The translations under genes and the position numbers were made by a program. A DNA stretch of 64,000 nt from Ligustrum vulgare (taxonomy: Eukaryota > Streptophyta > Magnoliopsida > Lamiales > Oleaceae), in assembly GCA_963555705.1 (NCBI GenBank), contig OY743169.1:6324014-6388013 (forward strand), in the 5' to 3' direction. The first letter of the stretch is position 1. Each line of letters opens with the position of its first letter. The notes under the pieces are model-generated. The model was given only the letters and a program-made list of their open reading frames with translations. It was not told where the DNA came from and made no database searches. This document shows positions 43,901 to 56,166 of this stretch, one piece after another.

Positions 43901-46264
43901 AGTCTTTATCCATAACTGTATGCATGTAGACATTTTAAGATAATGACATTGAAACCATTCTTACACAGGAAATAGTGTCAGCATACATCCAAATCTATAA
44001 CCATCAATCAATACGTCTGGCAGCACCTTGATACTCAGAATATCTGTGTTAATACTTGAGCTCTATATCACAGCATAATATAACGAGTCGAGACCACATG
44101 TAGAGAGAACCTAAATGCGCAGATAAGTCATCTATCCGAATATGTTCATCCTCATTGAAACAACAGGGTCCAATATCTGAGTGACTGTCAGGACAAATGC
44201 TTGGAACAAATTTGATACTGGGAGTCTCAAAAACAGTTGTACTCTGGGTACTTGGTGAGTAGCTACGAGCCTGGTTACAAAGACATCTTTTTAGCATATA
44301 TCCAATGATGAATTTCACTACAACAGAAGTTAACATAAATCAGAAAGCGTCCCATATTGCATAGAACCTCAATCACATACATTTCCACATGCACAACACG
44401 GAAACAATTAACCTAAACGTATTCCTTCATGATATGGATATGGAAATAATTAAAGGTGAATTAACATACTTGAATGCAATGCTCATTCATCTCGTCAGAT
44501 GGAGACGGAGCCACAGTTGGTGAAACTGCAAGTTGACTGGGCGTACAAGCAGAAATTCCATAAATCCATGTCAATATTCAAATTAGTTACAAGAGCAAAA
44601 ACTACAAGATTCGAAGCAGGGGTAATGAATTATGGAAATTAGCCAGACAAGAATCGTGTACATGTGCTCTTGAGTAACCAATATATTGGTCAGATTGAGA
44701 ACAATATAGAGAACTAGGTCGAGGTGGACAGGTAAATATCTTGTAGTGTCAACTCTTCCCATCAATCAATCTGAAAAGAATAAAAGAAATCCGTAAATAA
44801 ATTAGTCATATCCTGGCAAGTTGGAAAATAAATCAATTGGTTATGTTATAGGAACAAAAGGAACCTGTGTTCTAATCCTCTCGTCCATGCAAATATAGAA
44901 GCAATAATGTTTGCACTCATTTCTTGTCCTTTCAGATGCAGCCAATAAAATTACTTTGTCTTGATTTATACAGGTATTCACCTTGTGCAATTAAATTACT
45001 TTGTACATCTCTATTGTAGCTCTTATAAGCCCAAATATATCCTCCATCACCTTTCACGGAGAAAGCCATCCTGTCTTTGATCAACTGATGCTCATACGTA
45101 GAGGAAGCAGAAAACAATGTGAATGAGCACATTAAGCTGCTTTACTCAAGAATATAAAACTGACCATATTGAATGTTCTTCAAATTTTTCCTTCCACTTC
45201 TCTTAATATACCTCATGAAATAGTGAATTATTGATGTAAATGGAAACTGTAAGTGGGCTAGACAACTCATTTTCAATCCTTGGATGGTTCATCCACATAA
45301 ATTACAAATAGTGGCTTGGTGCAATATCTAAGATAACCCCTGCGTTGTTACAAATCTGGTTAGTCATCATACAAATGTTTGGCATTTAGACAAAATTTAT
45401 CAAAATATTATTCATTACAGTTACCAGAGATGAGCACATTATACACTACAGAGTACACCAGTTTTATAGGTATGCTCAAGAATTTTGAGTATTCCTTCAA
45501 ATTATCTGAACACTATTGTCAGCTTACATTCTCATAAAAACAAATGAAGATACCATAGTAATCTCTTTCTACTAAATGATGTCTCTTATTAAGAGCTACG
45601 CAGGAGAACAAGTAGTAAAAAGATGTTAAAGGTATTTTTTTAATTAGGGGTTTGGAGCCATATGCAACCTACTGTTCAAAAGTTAATTTTTAGAACCAAT
45701 AATAAGGTAGCTAATAGCAAAAGTAGAATTCAACACACACACGTATGTTGAAAAGATACTAATAGTGAAGATGTATCAAAGAAATTTAATATAAATAAAC
45801 TCAACCAGATTTCCTATTATCTTTGCCCTAAGAACTAAATTTATAAATTAAAATCATAAACATTGCTCACAATCTCAGTTTCTTTATAGATTTGATGAAA
45901 TATCAGTAGAAATAAGCTATTTTTCTAGAGCAAAATGACAGTGACAAATGACAAAAACAATCTATACATGTACACAACATTCAAATCATAACACCACAAG
46001 ATGATCATTAATGTCTTGCTCAAATACACATAAACAACTTAAAAACTTCACAAGAACCACATTGCTTAGAGTCTAAGGAAAGCACAACAAACAAAAAAGA
46101 TATAACTAAAGCTTCCCCACCTACCAAAATGATGTTCGATTCAAAGACCATAAGGATATCATGTTCAAATCTCACAGAATAACATAGAAATATCAGACAA
46201 TCAATTTGAGTTCACAAAGAAATAAATACAAAGAATTTTTTTTTTTTTTTTGCATTTCAATTAT
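43900..46264 (-). other. Left part of gene-fragment mosaic, unidentified exons
   Basis: Minus-strand stretches with better coding character than their surroundings: about 44320-44060 (ARSYSPSTQSTTVFETPSIK ... CPDSHSDIGPCCFNEDEHIR), 44550-44475 (SPTVAPSPSDEMNEHCIQ before GTATGT) and 44750-44600 (CPPRPSSLYCSQSDQYIGYS). They may be exons of one captured gene but I do not recognise the family and the frames do not join cleanly. 46130-46264 is duplicated at 61286-61400. Confidence 0.35.
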
Positions 46265-46774
46265 CAGAGTGTGACGACCCGAATTCTCGACCATTCGAGT
46301 GCCACTAAAAGTGACTCATATCATATTATCGAGACTTAAATAGTAATGTAAAATTATTCAAAAGAATAATTAGAATCCCATAATTTTATTTGTGAATAAA
46401 AATAGAACATAATTTTCTTACATAAAGTTCAACATAATTATCTCATCAATCTTAACCACTTTTGCCACTTCCATGTTGACCGCCTCGAACCTTCAATTAT
46501 CTGAAAATGGTAAATATCGTGGAGTGAGATTTATAAAATCCCAGTAAGTATACCAAGCATAAATTTTCTTTTGAAAGCATATGGATCATTTTCATCATAA
46601 CATAGGATAGGATCGAAATACTCATAAACATAGGGAGACACAAGAATTTTACCGAACTTAAATGGCAAGAATTCTTATGTGTAGCGCTACTAAACTCCGG
46701 TCCCCTTAGCATAATCATAAACATATCATATGGAACCCATAACAATCTTGTGAGATTGATTTCATAGCAATGAT

Positions 46775-47450
46775 CCAAACATTTTCATAAAAACATAAGA
46801 TATACTTACTTGTCATAAAAACATACTTACTTTTCATAAAAACATAAGGTGTATTTACCTTTCATAAAAACATACTTACTTTTCATAAAAACATAAGATA
46901 TACTTACTTGTCATAAAAACATACTTACTTTTCATAAAAACATAAGGTGTATTTACCTTTCATAAAAACATACTTACTTTTCATAAAAACATAAGATATA
47001 CTTACTTGTCATAAAAACATACTTACTTTTCATAAAAACATAAGGTGTATTTACCTTTCATAAAAACATACTTACTTTTCATAAAAACATAAGATATACT
47101 TACTTGTCATAAAAACATACTTACTTTTCATAAAAACATAAGGTGTATTTACCTTTCATAAAAACATACTTACTTTTCATAAAAACATAAGATATACTTA
47201 CTTGTCATAAAAACATACTTACTTTTCATAAAAACATAAGATATACTTACTTGTCATAAAAACATACTTACTTTTCATAAAAACATAAGGTGTATTTACC
47301 TTTCATAAAAACATACTTACTTTTCATAAAAACATAAGATATACTTACATTTCATAACAACATACTTAATTTTCATAAAAACATAAGGTATACTTACATT
47401 TCATAACAACATACTTAATTTTCATAAAAACATAAGATATACTTACCTTT
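46775..47450. repeat. 98-bp higher-order tandem repeat in LTR
   Basis: Four subunits of 28, 21, 28 and 21 bp, each starting CATAAAAACATA, alternate AAGATATACTTACTTGT, CTTACTTTT, AGGTGTATTTACCTTT and CTTACTTTT endings. Seven or so cycles, degenerating at the right edge. Matching array in the other LTR at about 52507-53280 has one more cycle. Confidence 0.85.
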
Positions 47451-47679
47451 TAAAAGATTAAAATGAAGTGTAGTAGTAAATGGACCAAAACTTTCTTGAC
47501 CACCTTGAATTTCTCTTACTTGTGGATTTTGTCAAGAGATTGGAAATAAGTGTATATGTGTAGAGTTGTGTGTAAAAGAGATGGGTTTAAATAGATGTAT
47601 AAAGTTGGCATATTGTAAACATAATCATTCAATTCTATTAATTTTAACACATCCTTTTCTTAAAGTAAAGCACCATTCA

Positions 47680-48260
47680 TATACTTTTCCATATTTATAC
47701 AAATAATATGCTCTTCATGATTATATATAATGGAGTATATAAATCATTCATATACTTTTCCATATTTATACAAATATTATGCTCTTCATGATTACATATA
47801 ATGGAGTCTTATCAATCATTCATATACTTTTCCATATTTATACAAATATTATGCTCTTCATGATTATATATAATGGAGTATATAATTCATTCATATACTT
47901 TTCCATATTTATACAAATATTATGCTCTTCATGATTACATATAATGGAGTCTTATCAATCATTCATATACTTTTCCATATTTATACAAATATTATGCTCT
48001 TCATGATTATATATAATGGAGTATATAATTCATTCATATACTTTTCCATATTTATACAAATATTATGCTCTTCATGATTACATATAATGGAGTCTTATCA
48101 ATCATTCATATACTTTTCCATATTTATACAAATATTATGCTCTTCATGATTATATATAATGGAGTATATAATTCATTCATATACTTTTCCATATTTATAC
48201 AAATATTATGCTCTTCATGATTACATATAATGGAGTCTATCAACCATTCATATACTTTTC
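47680..48260. repeat. 71/72-bp alternating tandem repeat in LTR
   Basis: About eight monomers start ATTCATATACTTTTCC. Odd and even copies differ in the last third (GATTATATATAATGGAGTAT versus GATTACATATAATGGAGTCT), giving a 143-bp dimer. Repeated at about 53508-54085. Confidence 0.85.
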
Positions 48261-48612
48261 CATATTTATTAAATTAAGATTCTCATAATTATTATATATA
48301 ATGGAACCTCTCATGCTTGCATATATTTTCTTAATTTCAATAATAAAAATAATTTTTGTATAAATAAATATTGGGATAACATTGAATTAAGTACTTGAAC
48401 TTAATATACTTTAAATCAAGAGAATGGAGATATTTTTAGAAATTCGGAATTTAATTTAAAATCGAACGATCTCGATTATTTCTTGACTTGGCTATACGAA
48501 TATGTCGTGGCGTTAACTTAATAAAAATGGGTGAAATAGTAGCGACACGATTTTCTATTAAAATAATTATTAATCGCGTAAAAATTCTTGGTCGCTACAA
48601 ACTTACCCCCTT

Positions 48613-49330
48613 AAAATAATTTCGTCCTCGAAATTAAACTTACTTGATCTTATGATTTCTGAACACTTAATCAGAATCTCTTCTTCTTCTTCTTATGTAG
48701 CATCATCGCTACCATATTTAACCCAACCATATTTAACCCACTGGACTTTGACTAAATGCATCAATTTGTTTTCTTAAGACATGGACTTTTCTATCAATAA
48801 TAGACATATGTCTACTCATAAATTCTTCTGAATCAAAATGAAAATTCCCAATCGTATGTGATATTTCATCATATCTTGTAGTATTCATGTAACTTGTCAT
48901 TTATCATCGTATCATGTGACCTCAGATATTAGTATATATCTCTAAAATTTCAACAAATCTTTACTGATATATCATATCATAATAATTTTTCCTTTCTTCT
49001 TATCATCGAATATTCTCAAAATAATCAAAACAATTCCCTGAATAATCTCTCTATGTAATATACCCAATAACATATCAACATAATATCATCAACTTATCTT
49101 TCCAATATTTGTAACCCAAAATTCAGTAAACAAATATCTCCCAAACTAAGATTCTTTACTTAAATATCACCACATTTCCTGCAAAGTATTTCTTTCACTT
49201 GTATATACGTATGAATTCTGATTCAATACGGTCCTTATTTCTCTTTCACGTATTCCCGTATTATTTCTATACCTTGATTATTATATCAGAATATCAGTAC
49301 CCAAAATCCAAGAAAAATATTTCATATCTC
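48613..49330. other. LARD interior, non-coding
   Basis: AT-rich with no coding frame; precedes the captured LOG fragment. Confidence 0.5.
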
Positions 49331-49337
49331 AAATCTT

Positions 49338-49700
49338 ATCATCCATGAACGCATAACTTGTATGCTATATGGTTCTGATGCCTTTATAGCCCTGCCCGGA
49401 GGTTTTGGTACCTTAGAAGAAATCTTTAACATTACCTCGTGGGCTCAACTAGATCTCCATACTAAGCCTATTGGGCTTCTGAATGTTAACAATTTCTTTG
49501 ATGGTTTGTTAACCTTTCTTGATTATGCTGTGGAACAGGGATTCATCTCTCCATTTTCCAGAAGGCTTCTTATTTCTGCTCCTACTATTGATGAACTACT
49601 GGATAAGCTGCAGTCATATATCTCAATACAAGATCCAGCAGGGGTTAAGATAGATTGGTCGCAAGGAAGGGGAATCTTCTGGAAAATGGAGTCCGGTTAA
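49338..49700 (+). pseudogene. Captured LOG-family (cytokinin phosphoribohydrolase) C-terminal fragment
   Basis: About 120 codons without a stop, matching the C-terminal two thirds of LOG proteins, which release active cytokinin bases from nucleoside monophosphates. Homology begins upstream of the first ATG (HERITCMLYGSDAFIALPGG) and includes the nucleotide-binding motif PGGFGTLEE, then SWAQLDLHTKPIGLLNV and an intact C-terminus. The N-terminal part of the Rossmann fold is missing, so it cannot be a complete enzyme. It is uninterrupted although plant LOG genes usually have introns through this region, which suggests capture from RNA. It lies antisense to the retrotransposon. ATG at 49362 gives 112 residues. 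Confidence 0.75.
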
Positions 49701-49729
49701 TGTAAACTTAACTTTATGAATCTTAGAAT

Positions 49730-49960
49730 AGGTGGGGGTAGAGTACGGAGTATTCTTACTCTCGAGACACCCCTCTAATTTCCTAGGATTTCCTTAATGT
49801 TTAAATCTTGTGTGTACCTCAAAGGTTCCAGGTGGTAGATTACGGAGTATTCTTACTCTCGAAACACACCTCTTTGAAGGTTTCTTTATTTCCTCAAAAG
49901 GTCAGAGGTGGTAGGATACGGCTACTCCGGAAACACATCTCTCAATTTGAGGAATTTCCC
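49730..49960 (+). repeat. Three degenerate repeats with CGGAGTATTCTTACTCTCG
   Basis: GGTxG(T)AGxxTACGGxxTA(T/C)TC...CTC(G/C)xxACAC(C/A)xCTCT recurs near 49732, 49832 and 49908, about 80-100 bp apart; the core GAGTATTCTTACTC can fold. Position suggests it came with the 3' UTR of the LOG transcript. Confidence 0.45.
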
Positions 49961-51912
49961 ATGTTGCTTTCTTTTGCTTTTGCGTGTTTCATGTATTTCT
50001 TTCCAATGTGACTCTTGTGTGTTCTCCTTACGAGAAAATAATAAATATCTCTGTTATCATCTACTAAATCTCGTTTGTGATGTAAATGAATTTGCATGTC
50101 TAACCTCAATTCTCTTAGTGATTGCATACCATACTATGCTCTTAATTCCAAACGATAAAATTCTAAGCAGAGTTTCCTTTGAAATTTGGACTTATTCAAA
50201 CCGTAAGCATACTTCATAACTCACAATAATAAATAATTCCACATTTGATCACAACGATCTAAAAATTGACCACAATTTCATCAAACTTCAATATCATAAA
50301 AAAATATTCCAGAAAATCAATTCATAATTCCTCAACATAGAAATTTCAAATCATAGTCGTCAATATCACAATATCACTTCCTTCAATACCTTAATTGGCT
50401 CAAAAGATTACTCATACTTATATTTATAAGTCATAAATCATATTCCCAAAATTTAATCACAAGGCCAAAGTTCATAATAAATTTCTATTCAATATAGATG
50501 CATAATTCACTTACTCAACATAATATCCATTACTTAATTCCCAATAACCAAATCTTTAAATCTCTAACTTCATAATGCTTCTCATAAAAGTCTCATTAAA
50601 ATCATATCACTTATAATCTTAACATCTCATAAAAATTCATAAAATTGGCTCGCTATTTCTCATTAAATCTAAATGATAGATAATCTGAACATATTTCTAA
50701 TCATTTCTGTTGACTTCTCATACTTAATGCCATGTCTAAAATCAATTATGCAAAGTCCATTTAAGGTTTATCATTTCTAAACTCGAGGACAACAATTATT
50801 TTGAAAATCATTCTTAAGTCATATTATTCCCATTATGCTCAACACCCGTTCTCTTTCTTTCTTTTCTTTCTGAATTTTTTTTTTTTTTTTTTTTCAGAAT
50901 TGAAACTTGAAGAGTGGTACCAATAATCATCCACAGTTTTTCCTTGCTTTTAAGCAAAGGTAGTGATAAAGGGATAAATTATTGAACCGAAAATTGAAAC
51001 TTGAAGAGGAAGTACTAATAACCATCCACAGTTTTTCCCTTGTTTTTACACAAAGGTAGTGATAAAGGGATAAATTATTGTACGAATTCATTATCAATTT
51101 TGTTTGTTTAATATATTATTCCATATATTTTGGGCAAAAGTTACAACCCAACTTAATTTCTAATTGAGTCAATCTTACTAAGCTTAATATGCACCAAAAT
51201 TCATATAAATATCCTCTCTGTCTCATGATTCTACATTGAAAAGAATAAAAAAATTGAGTCTTCTATCAATTTATATCATACTTGACATGTATATTATGTG
51301 TAACACATAAAGATTCATAACATATGAAGATTTCATACTTAACATGTCTTAATAAAATCGTAAATGACTTGCAAAGCATATAACATACCTGGTTCGAGGA
51401 GTCAATACGTGGAGAGTGACATAGTAGAGTGATGAGTTAAAATATTTCATATAATCTTATTTTCCTTTAATCAACAATAATTTAATGTGGTTGTATCCAA
51501 ATCAACATTTTCTTGAATCATAATTCCTAATTAATCACAGTCTTCAAAACAAATCCAATATCGATATAGTAATTATCTCCCGATCAATAATTAATAACTT
51601 AACCCAAATAAAATTTATCGTCAAATCTTATTTTTCCTTTAGTCCCCGAACTTCTAGAAATTTATCAAAGACATCAATATAAACATCATATCACTAACTA
51701 ATTATATTCCATAAAATTTTCAGGACATTACAAACTCCCTTGCTTAAAATGAATTTTGTCCTTGAAATTCGCACATCAAATTTCATCATGCTTTTCAAAA
51801 TCATAATCATACTTGACATGTGAAAATTCAACTTTTTTTTTATAATGAATAGTGATTTCGTTCACTGTTCATCATGAATAGCACGTCGTTTTACTGTTCA
51901 CGTGAATAGTGA

Positions 51913-51943
<31 letters not shown>

Positions 51944-51985
51944 AATAAAATTTCAAAAATCTACAGAATCGTTTTTAAAACTCTT
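49961..51985. other. LARD interior, non-coding
   Basis: AT-rich, no gene. Two related 100-bp stretches (about 50900-50970 and 50990-51085, with GAAACTTGAAGAG and CCATCCACAGTTTTTCC) are a diverged tandem duplication. Confidence 0.5.
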
Positions 51986-51986
51986 T

Positions 51987-51998
51987 GCTCTGATACCA
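51987..51998 (-). other. LARD-like element primer-binding site
   Basis: Reverse complement reads TGGTATCAGAGC (tRNA-iMet), two bases from the LTR at 52001; this fixes the element orientation. Confidence 0.88.
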
Positions 51999-52000
51999 AC

Positions 52001-54429
52001 TGTGACGACCCGAATTCTCGACCATTCGAGTGCCACTAAAAGTGACTCATATCATATTATCGAGACTTAAATAGTAATGTAAAATTATTCAAAAGAATAA
52101 TTAGAATCCCATAATTTTATTTGTGAATAAAAATAGAACATAATTTTCTTACATAAAGTTCAACATAATTATCTCATCAATCTTAACCACTTTTGCCACT
52201 TCCATGTTGACCGCCTCGAACCTTCAATTATCTGAAAATGGTAAATATCGTGGAGTGAGATTTATAAAATCCCAGTAAGTATACCAAGCATAAATTTTCT
52301 TTTGAAAGCATATGGATCATTTTCATCATAACATAGGATAGGATCGAAATACTCATAAACATAGGGAGACACAAGAATTTTACCGAACTTAAATGGCAAG
52401 AATTCTTATGTGTAGCGCTACTAAACTCCGGTCCCCTTAGCATAATCATAAACATATCATATGTAACCCATAACAATCTTGTGAGATTGATTTCATAGCA
52501 ATGATCCAAACATTTTCATAAAAACATAAGATATACTTACTTGTCATAAAAACATACTTACTTTTCATAAAAACATAAAGTGTATTTACCTTTCATAAAA
52601 ACATACTTACTTTTCATAAAAACATAAGATATACTTACTTGTCATAAAAACATACTTACTTTTCATAAAAACATAAGGTGTATTTACCTTTCATAAAAAC
52701 ATACTTACTTTTCATAAAAACATAAGATATACTTACTTGTCATAAAAACATACTTACTTTTCATAAAAACATAAGGTGTATTTACCTTTCATAAAAACAT
52801 ACTTACTTTTCATAAAAACATAAGATATACTTACTTGTCATAAAAACATACTTACTTTTCATAAAAACATAAGGTGTATTTACCTTTCATAAAAACATAC
52901 TTACTTTTCATAAAAACATAAGATATACTTACTTGTCATAAAAACATACTTACTTTTCATAAAAACATAAGGTGTATTTACCTTTCATAAAAACATACTT
53001 ACTTTTCATAAAAACATAAGATATACTTACTTGTCATAAAAACATACTTACTTTTCATAAAAACATAAGGTGTATTTACCTTTCATAAAAACATACTTAC
53101 TTTTCATAAAAACATAAGATATACTTACATTTCATAACAACATACTTAATTTTCATAAAAACATAAGATATACTTACATTTCATAACAACATACTTAGTT
53201 TTCATAAAAACATAAGATATACTTACATTTCATAACAACATACTTAATTTTCATAAAAAACATAAGATATACTTACCTTTTAAAAGATTAAAATGAAGTG
53301 TAGTAGTAAATGAACCAAAACTTTCTTGACCACCTTGAATTTCTCTTACTTGTGGATTTTGTCAAGAGATTGGAAATAAGTGTATATGTGTAGAGTTGTG
53401 TGTAAAAGAGATGGGTTTAAATAGATGTATAAAGTTGGCATATTGTAAACATAATCATTCAATTCTATTAATTTTAACACATCCTTTTCTTAAAGTAAAG
53501 CACCATTCATATACTTTTCCATATTTATACAAATAATATGCTCTTCATGATTATATATAATGGAGTATATAAATCATTCATATACTTTTCCATATTTATA
53601 CAAATATTATGCTCTTCATGATTACATATAATGGAGTCTTATCAATCATTCATATACTTTTCCATATTTATACAAATATTATGCTCTTCATGATTATATA
53701 TAATGGAGTATATAATTCATTCATATACTTTTCCATATTTATACAAATATTATGCTCTTCATGATTACATATAATGGAGTCTTATCAATCATTCATATAC
53801 TTTTCCATATTTATACAAATATTATGCTCTTCATGATTATATATAATGGAGTATATAATTCATTCATATACTTTTCCATATTTATACAAATATTATGCTC
53901 TTCATGATTACATATAATGGAGTCTTATCAATCATTCATATACTTTTCCATATTTATACAAATATTATGCTCTTCATGATTATATATAATGGAGTATATA
54001 ATTCATTCATATACTTTTCCATATTTATACAAATATTATGCTCTTCATGATTACATATAATGGAGTCTATCAACCATTCATATACTTTTCCATATTTATT
54101 AAATTAAGATTCTCATAATTATTATATATAATGGAACCTCTCATGCTTGCATATATTTTCTTAATTTCAATAATAAAAATAATTTTTGTATAAATAAATA
54201 TTGGGATAACATTGAATTAAGTACTTGAACTTAATATACTTTAAATCAAGAGAATGGAGATATTTTTAGAAATTCGGAATTTAATTTAAAATCGAACGAT
54301 CTCGATTATTTCTTGACTTGGCTATACGAATATGTCGTGGCGTTAACTTAATAAAAATGGGTGAAATAGTAGCGACACGATTTTCTATTAAAATAATTAT
54401 TAATCGCGTAAAAATTCTTGGTCGCTACA
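52001..54429 (-). repeat. LARD-like element LTR, right (5' LTR)
   Basis: 2,429 bp; about 99 bp longer than its partner, the size of one higher-order repeat cycle. Confidence 0.92.
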
Positions 54430-54434
54430 CAGAG

Positions 54435-54519
54435 CCATATCGAAATGTGCATAGAATCCCCCAGGAGCGTATATACCTGGATATGGAAATGAAGTCCCAT
54501 AAGGTAGCATTGGAGGACG
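54435..54519 (-). pseudogene. G-box-binding factor (bZIP) exon fragment
   Basis: After a TTTTTTCAG acceptor the minus strand reads RPPMLPYGTSFPYPGIYAPG, then GFYAHFDMA. This matches the Pro-rich N-terminal region of plant GBF bZIP factors (PPYGTPVPYPAMYPPG.VYAH). No bZIP basic region or leucine zipper is found nearby. The LARD-like element inserted at its downstream edge. A second copy lies at about 61406-61490. Confidence 0.7.
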
Positions 54520-54607
54520 CTGAAAAAAAATCAAGCAATAATTTTTTGTAAAACTAATATGGATGTAATAATTCCACGCAGCATCAGAAAACAGAAGCAT
54601 GACATAC

Positions 54608-54682
54608 CTGTGCAAGTTCAATTACAGTGAATTCACCAAGGTTTCCAAGATTGAAAGGTCCTACATGTACTCCTTCCATCAA
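54608..54682 (-). pseudogene. UDP-glucuronate decarboxylase (UDP-xylose synthase) exon fragment
   Basis: A 75-bp stretch between a TAG acceptor and a CAG/GTATGT donor encodes LMEGVHVGPFNLGNLGEFTV, then IELAQ. This matches the UXS motif LMEGxHxGPxNxGNPGEFTMxELA. It ends in phase 0 and the next exon (GBF type) begins in phase 0, so splicing would give an in-frame UXS-GBF chimera. It lacks the NAD-binding and catalytic exons. Confidence 0.75.
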
Positions 54683-54689
54683 CTACAAC

Positions 54690-55395
54690 AGGCCCTCAAT
54701 TAATCAAACAAAAATTATAAATAACTACTACAAGCTATTTTATGTAATATAAAGCATTATGAGCAAGTGTAAAGTCCTCAATCAGAACAACAATCATGGC
54801 CATCTAATATTCTTTGTTTAGAGTTGTGAACTGTATCGAGGGCTGAGGGAAACTACCACCAAACAAGACAATTTACTTAAATTTTCTTAACATTAGTAAG
54901 AAAAACCTGTGTAAAAGTTTTCCTTTACATCTCTATTTACACAACATCAATATGTTCAAGAATATGAACAGAAATTAACATAATCACCTGGTCTTAAACT
55001 TAATAAATTAAAATTAAAATTCAATTCACAATGCAGTTGCATACTTTTAACGAACTAAGAGGCTAATTAAGGCATAAATATGTTAGCTATTACTTAAGTC
55101 AGATGACTATCACAGCAAAAGAGTGAAAATATAAACACATCATCTAACTATTTACCAAGGAGAAGTGGATTTTACTTTAGAATTGAAAATAATCCAAATT
55201 AAACAATGATGAACAAACTATATAGTTAAAAAAAAAAAAAATTGACAGCTGAATCTATGCTATCATTTTGTGAGCTATTACTTCAATCAAAATGGGCTCA
55301 CTATAAACTCGTCAAAAAGCAATGAAGATGACTATACATGAAATAAAAATTATTAAAAGATTTTAAAACTAAGAGTTGAATTGAAAATTATCAAG
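54690..55395. other. Mosaic intron-like DNA
   Basis: AT-rich, nothing recognised. The first 120 bp are shared with 61612-61713. Confidence 0.45.
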
Positions 55396-55401
55396 ATTTA
55401 C

Positions 55402-55506
55402 CTCAAAGTCAGCAATATTTGACTCATAAAAATATATCGGGTGTTTATGATAAGGTATCAAAAGCGATACTATATCCCCCTCACTTGAATTTTCTATGAA
55501 ATGCAT
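55402..55506 (-). pseudogene. Unidentified exon-like frame, 35 codons
   Basis: Bounded by a TATATTAG acceptor and a GAG/GTAAAT donor. The minus strand reads MHFIENSSEGDIVSLLIPYH, then KHPIYFYESNIADFE, phase 0 at both ends. I do not recognise the family. Placed among captured fragments. Confidence 0.35.
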
Positions 55507-55509
55507 CTA

Positions 55510-56082
55510 ATATAAAAATAAATTCTTAAACAAAGGCTATATAATCATTCACATTGTAAACTTAAATGAGTTCTTTTATTTCTAGGTCTAAAGTGCAAGG
55601 TTCAAATTTAATTATCTAGAAGCAATTTATACAAATTACATTTCTTATATTTTTGAAAACCAATTAGAAATCAAATTTCATCTTATAACCCTTCAAACAC
55701 ATAGGAGGAATACATAATTGAAATTGGAACACAGAGAAATGTTTTTCATTCAATTTAAAGAAACAAAACCTTAATCCAAAACTAAGATTTGAACACAGAG
55801 ATATGCTTGTGGAATTAATCAATCCACAACACCATCAGCATCAATCTAACCATCACCAAGCAAGAATATAACTCAAAAGTAACTCCGGAAAAACCGCACC
55901 ATTCTGTAATTCAAAATTGAGGAAAAGTACCCACAAAAAGCTTTAAAAATGGCAGAATAAATCATAAATAAAACCGAGAAAATGATATCATGATTGATTT
56001 TCATGATAGGCACAAAGGTTCATCACAAAAAGTTTTTTTACTACACATAAATCTGTGTCTTGTCATAAAAATTAAATCAGAC
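55510..56082. other. Mosaic intron-like DNA
   Basis: AT-rich; no gene or repeat end recognised. Confidence 0.4.
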
Positions 56083-56166
56083 CTTTGAAATGGAACTCTC
56101 TAAGAACTCAGTAGCCTCAGCAAGTTCTTCCTTCTATAACATTATTTGTCCCATAAGAAGCAAAGC

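Larger units (their letters stand above)
46270..48599 (-). repeat. LARD-like element LTR, left (3' LTR)
   Basis: 2,330 bp. Contains two tandem-repeat arrays (46775-47450 and 47680-48260). Confidence 0.92.
46270..54429 (-). mobile_element. Large non-coding LTR retrotransposon (LARD-like) carrying a LOG fragment
   Basis: LTRs 46270-48599 and 52001-54429, flanked by TSD CAGAG (46265-46269 and 54430-54434). On the minus strand the LTR reads TGTAGCGACC ... GGGTCGTCACA. The primer site TGGTATCAGAGC lies at 51987-51998 and the purine tract at 48600-48612, so the element runs right to left. The 3.4-kb interior has no gag or pol. A duplicated host segment at about 61390 (TTATCATAGCCATATCG) represents the site without the insertion. 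LTRs are nearly identical except for tandem-repeat copy number, so the insertion is young. Confidence 0.92.

Noticed and set aside
46497..46778. 93-codon frame on the minus strand (also 52228-52509)
   Set aside because: Lies inside the LTR of the LARD-like element and is identical in both LTRs only because the LTRs are.
46775..48260. CRISPR-like or centromeric satellite array
   Set aside because: Repeats are contiguous without unique spacers, the genome is eukaryotic, and both arrays are parts of an LTR with defined ends.
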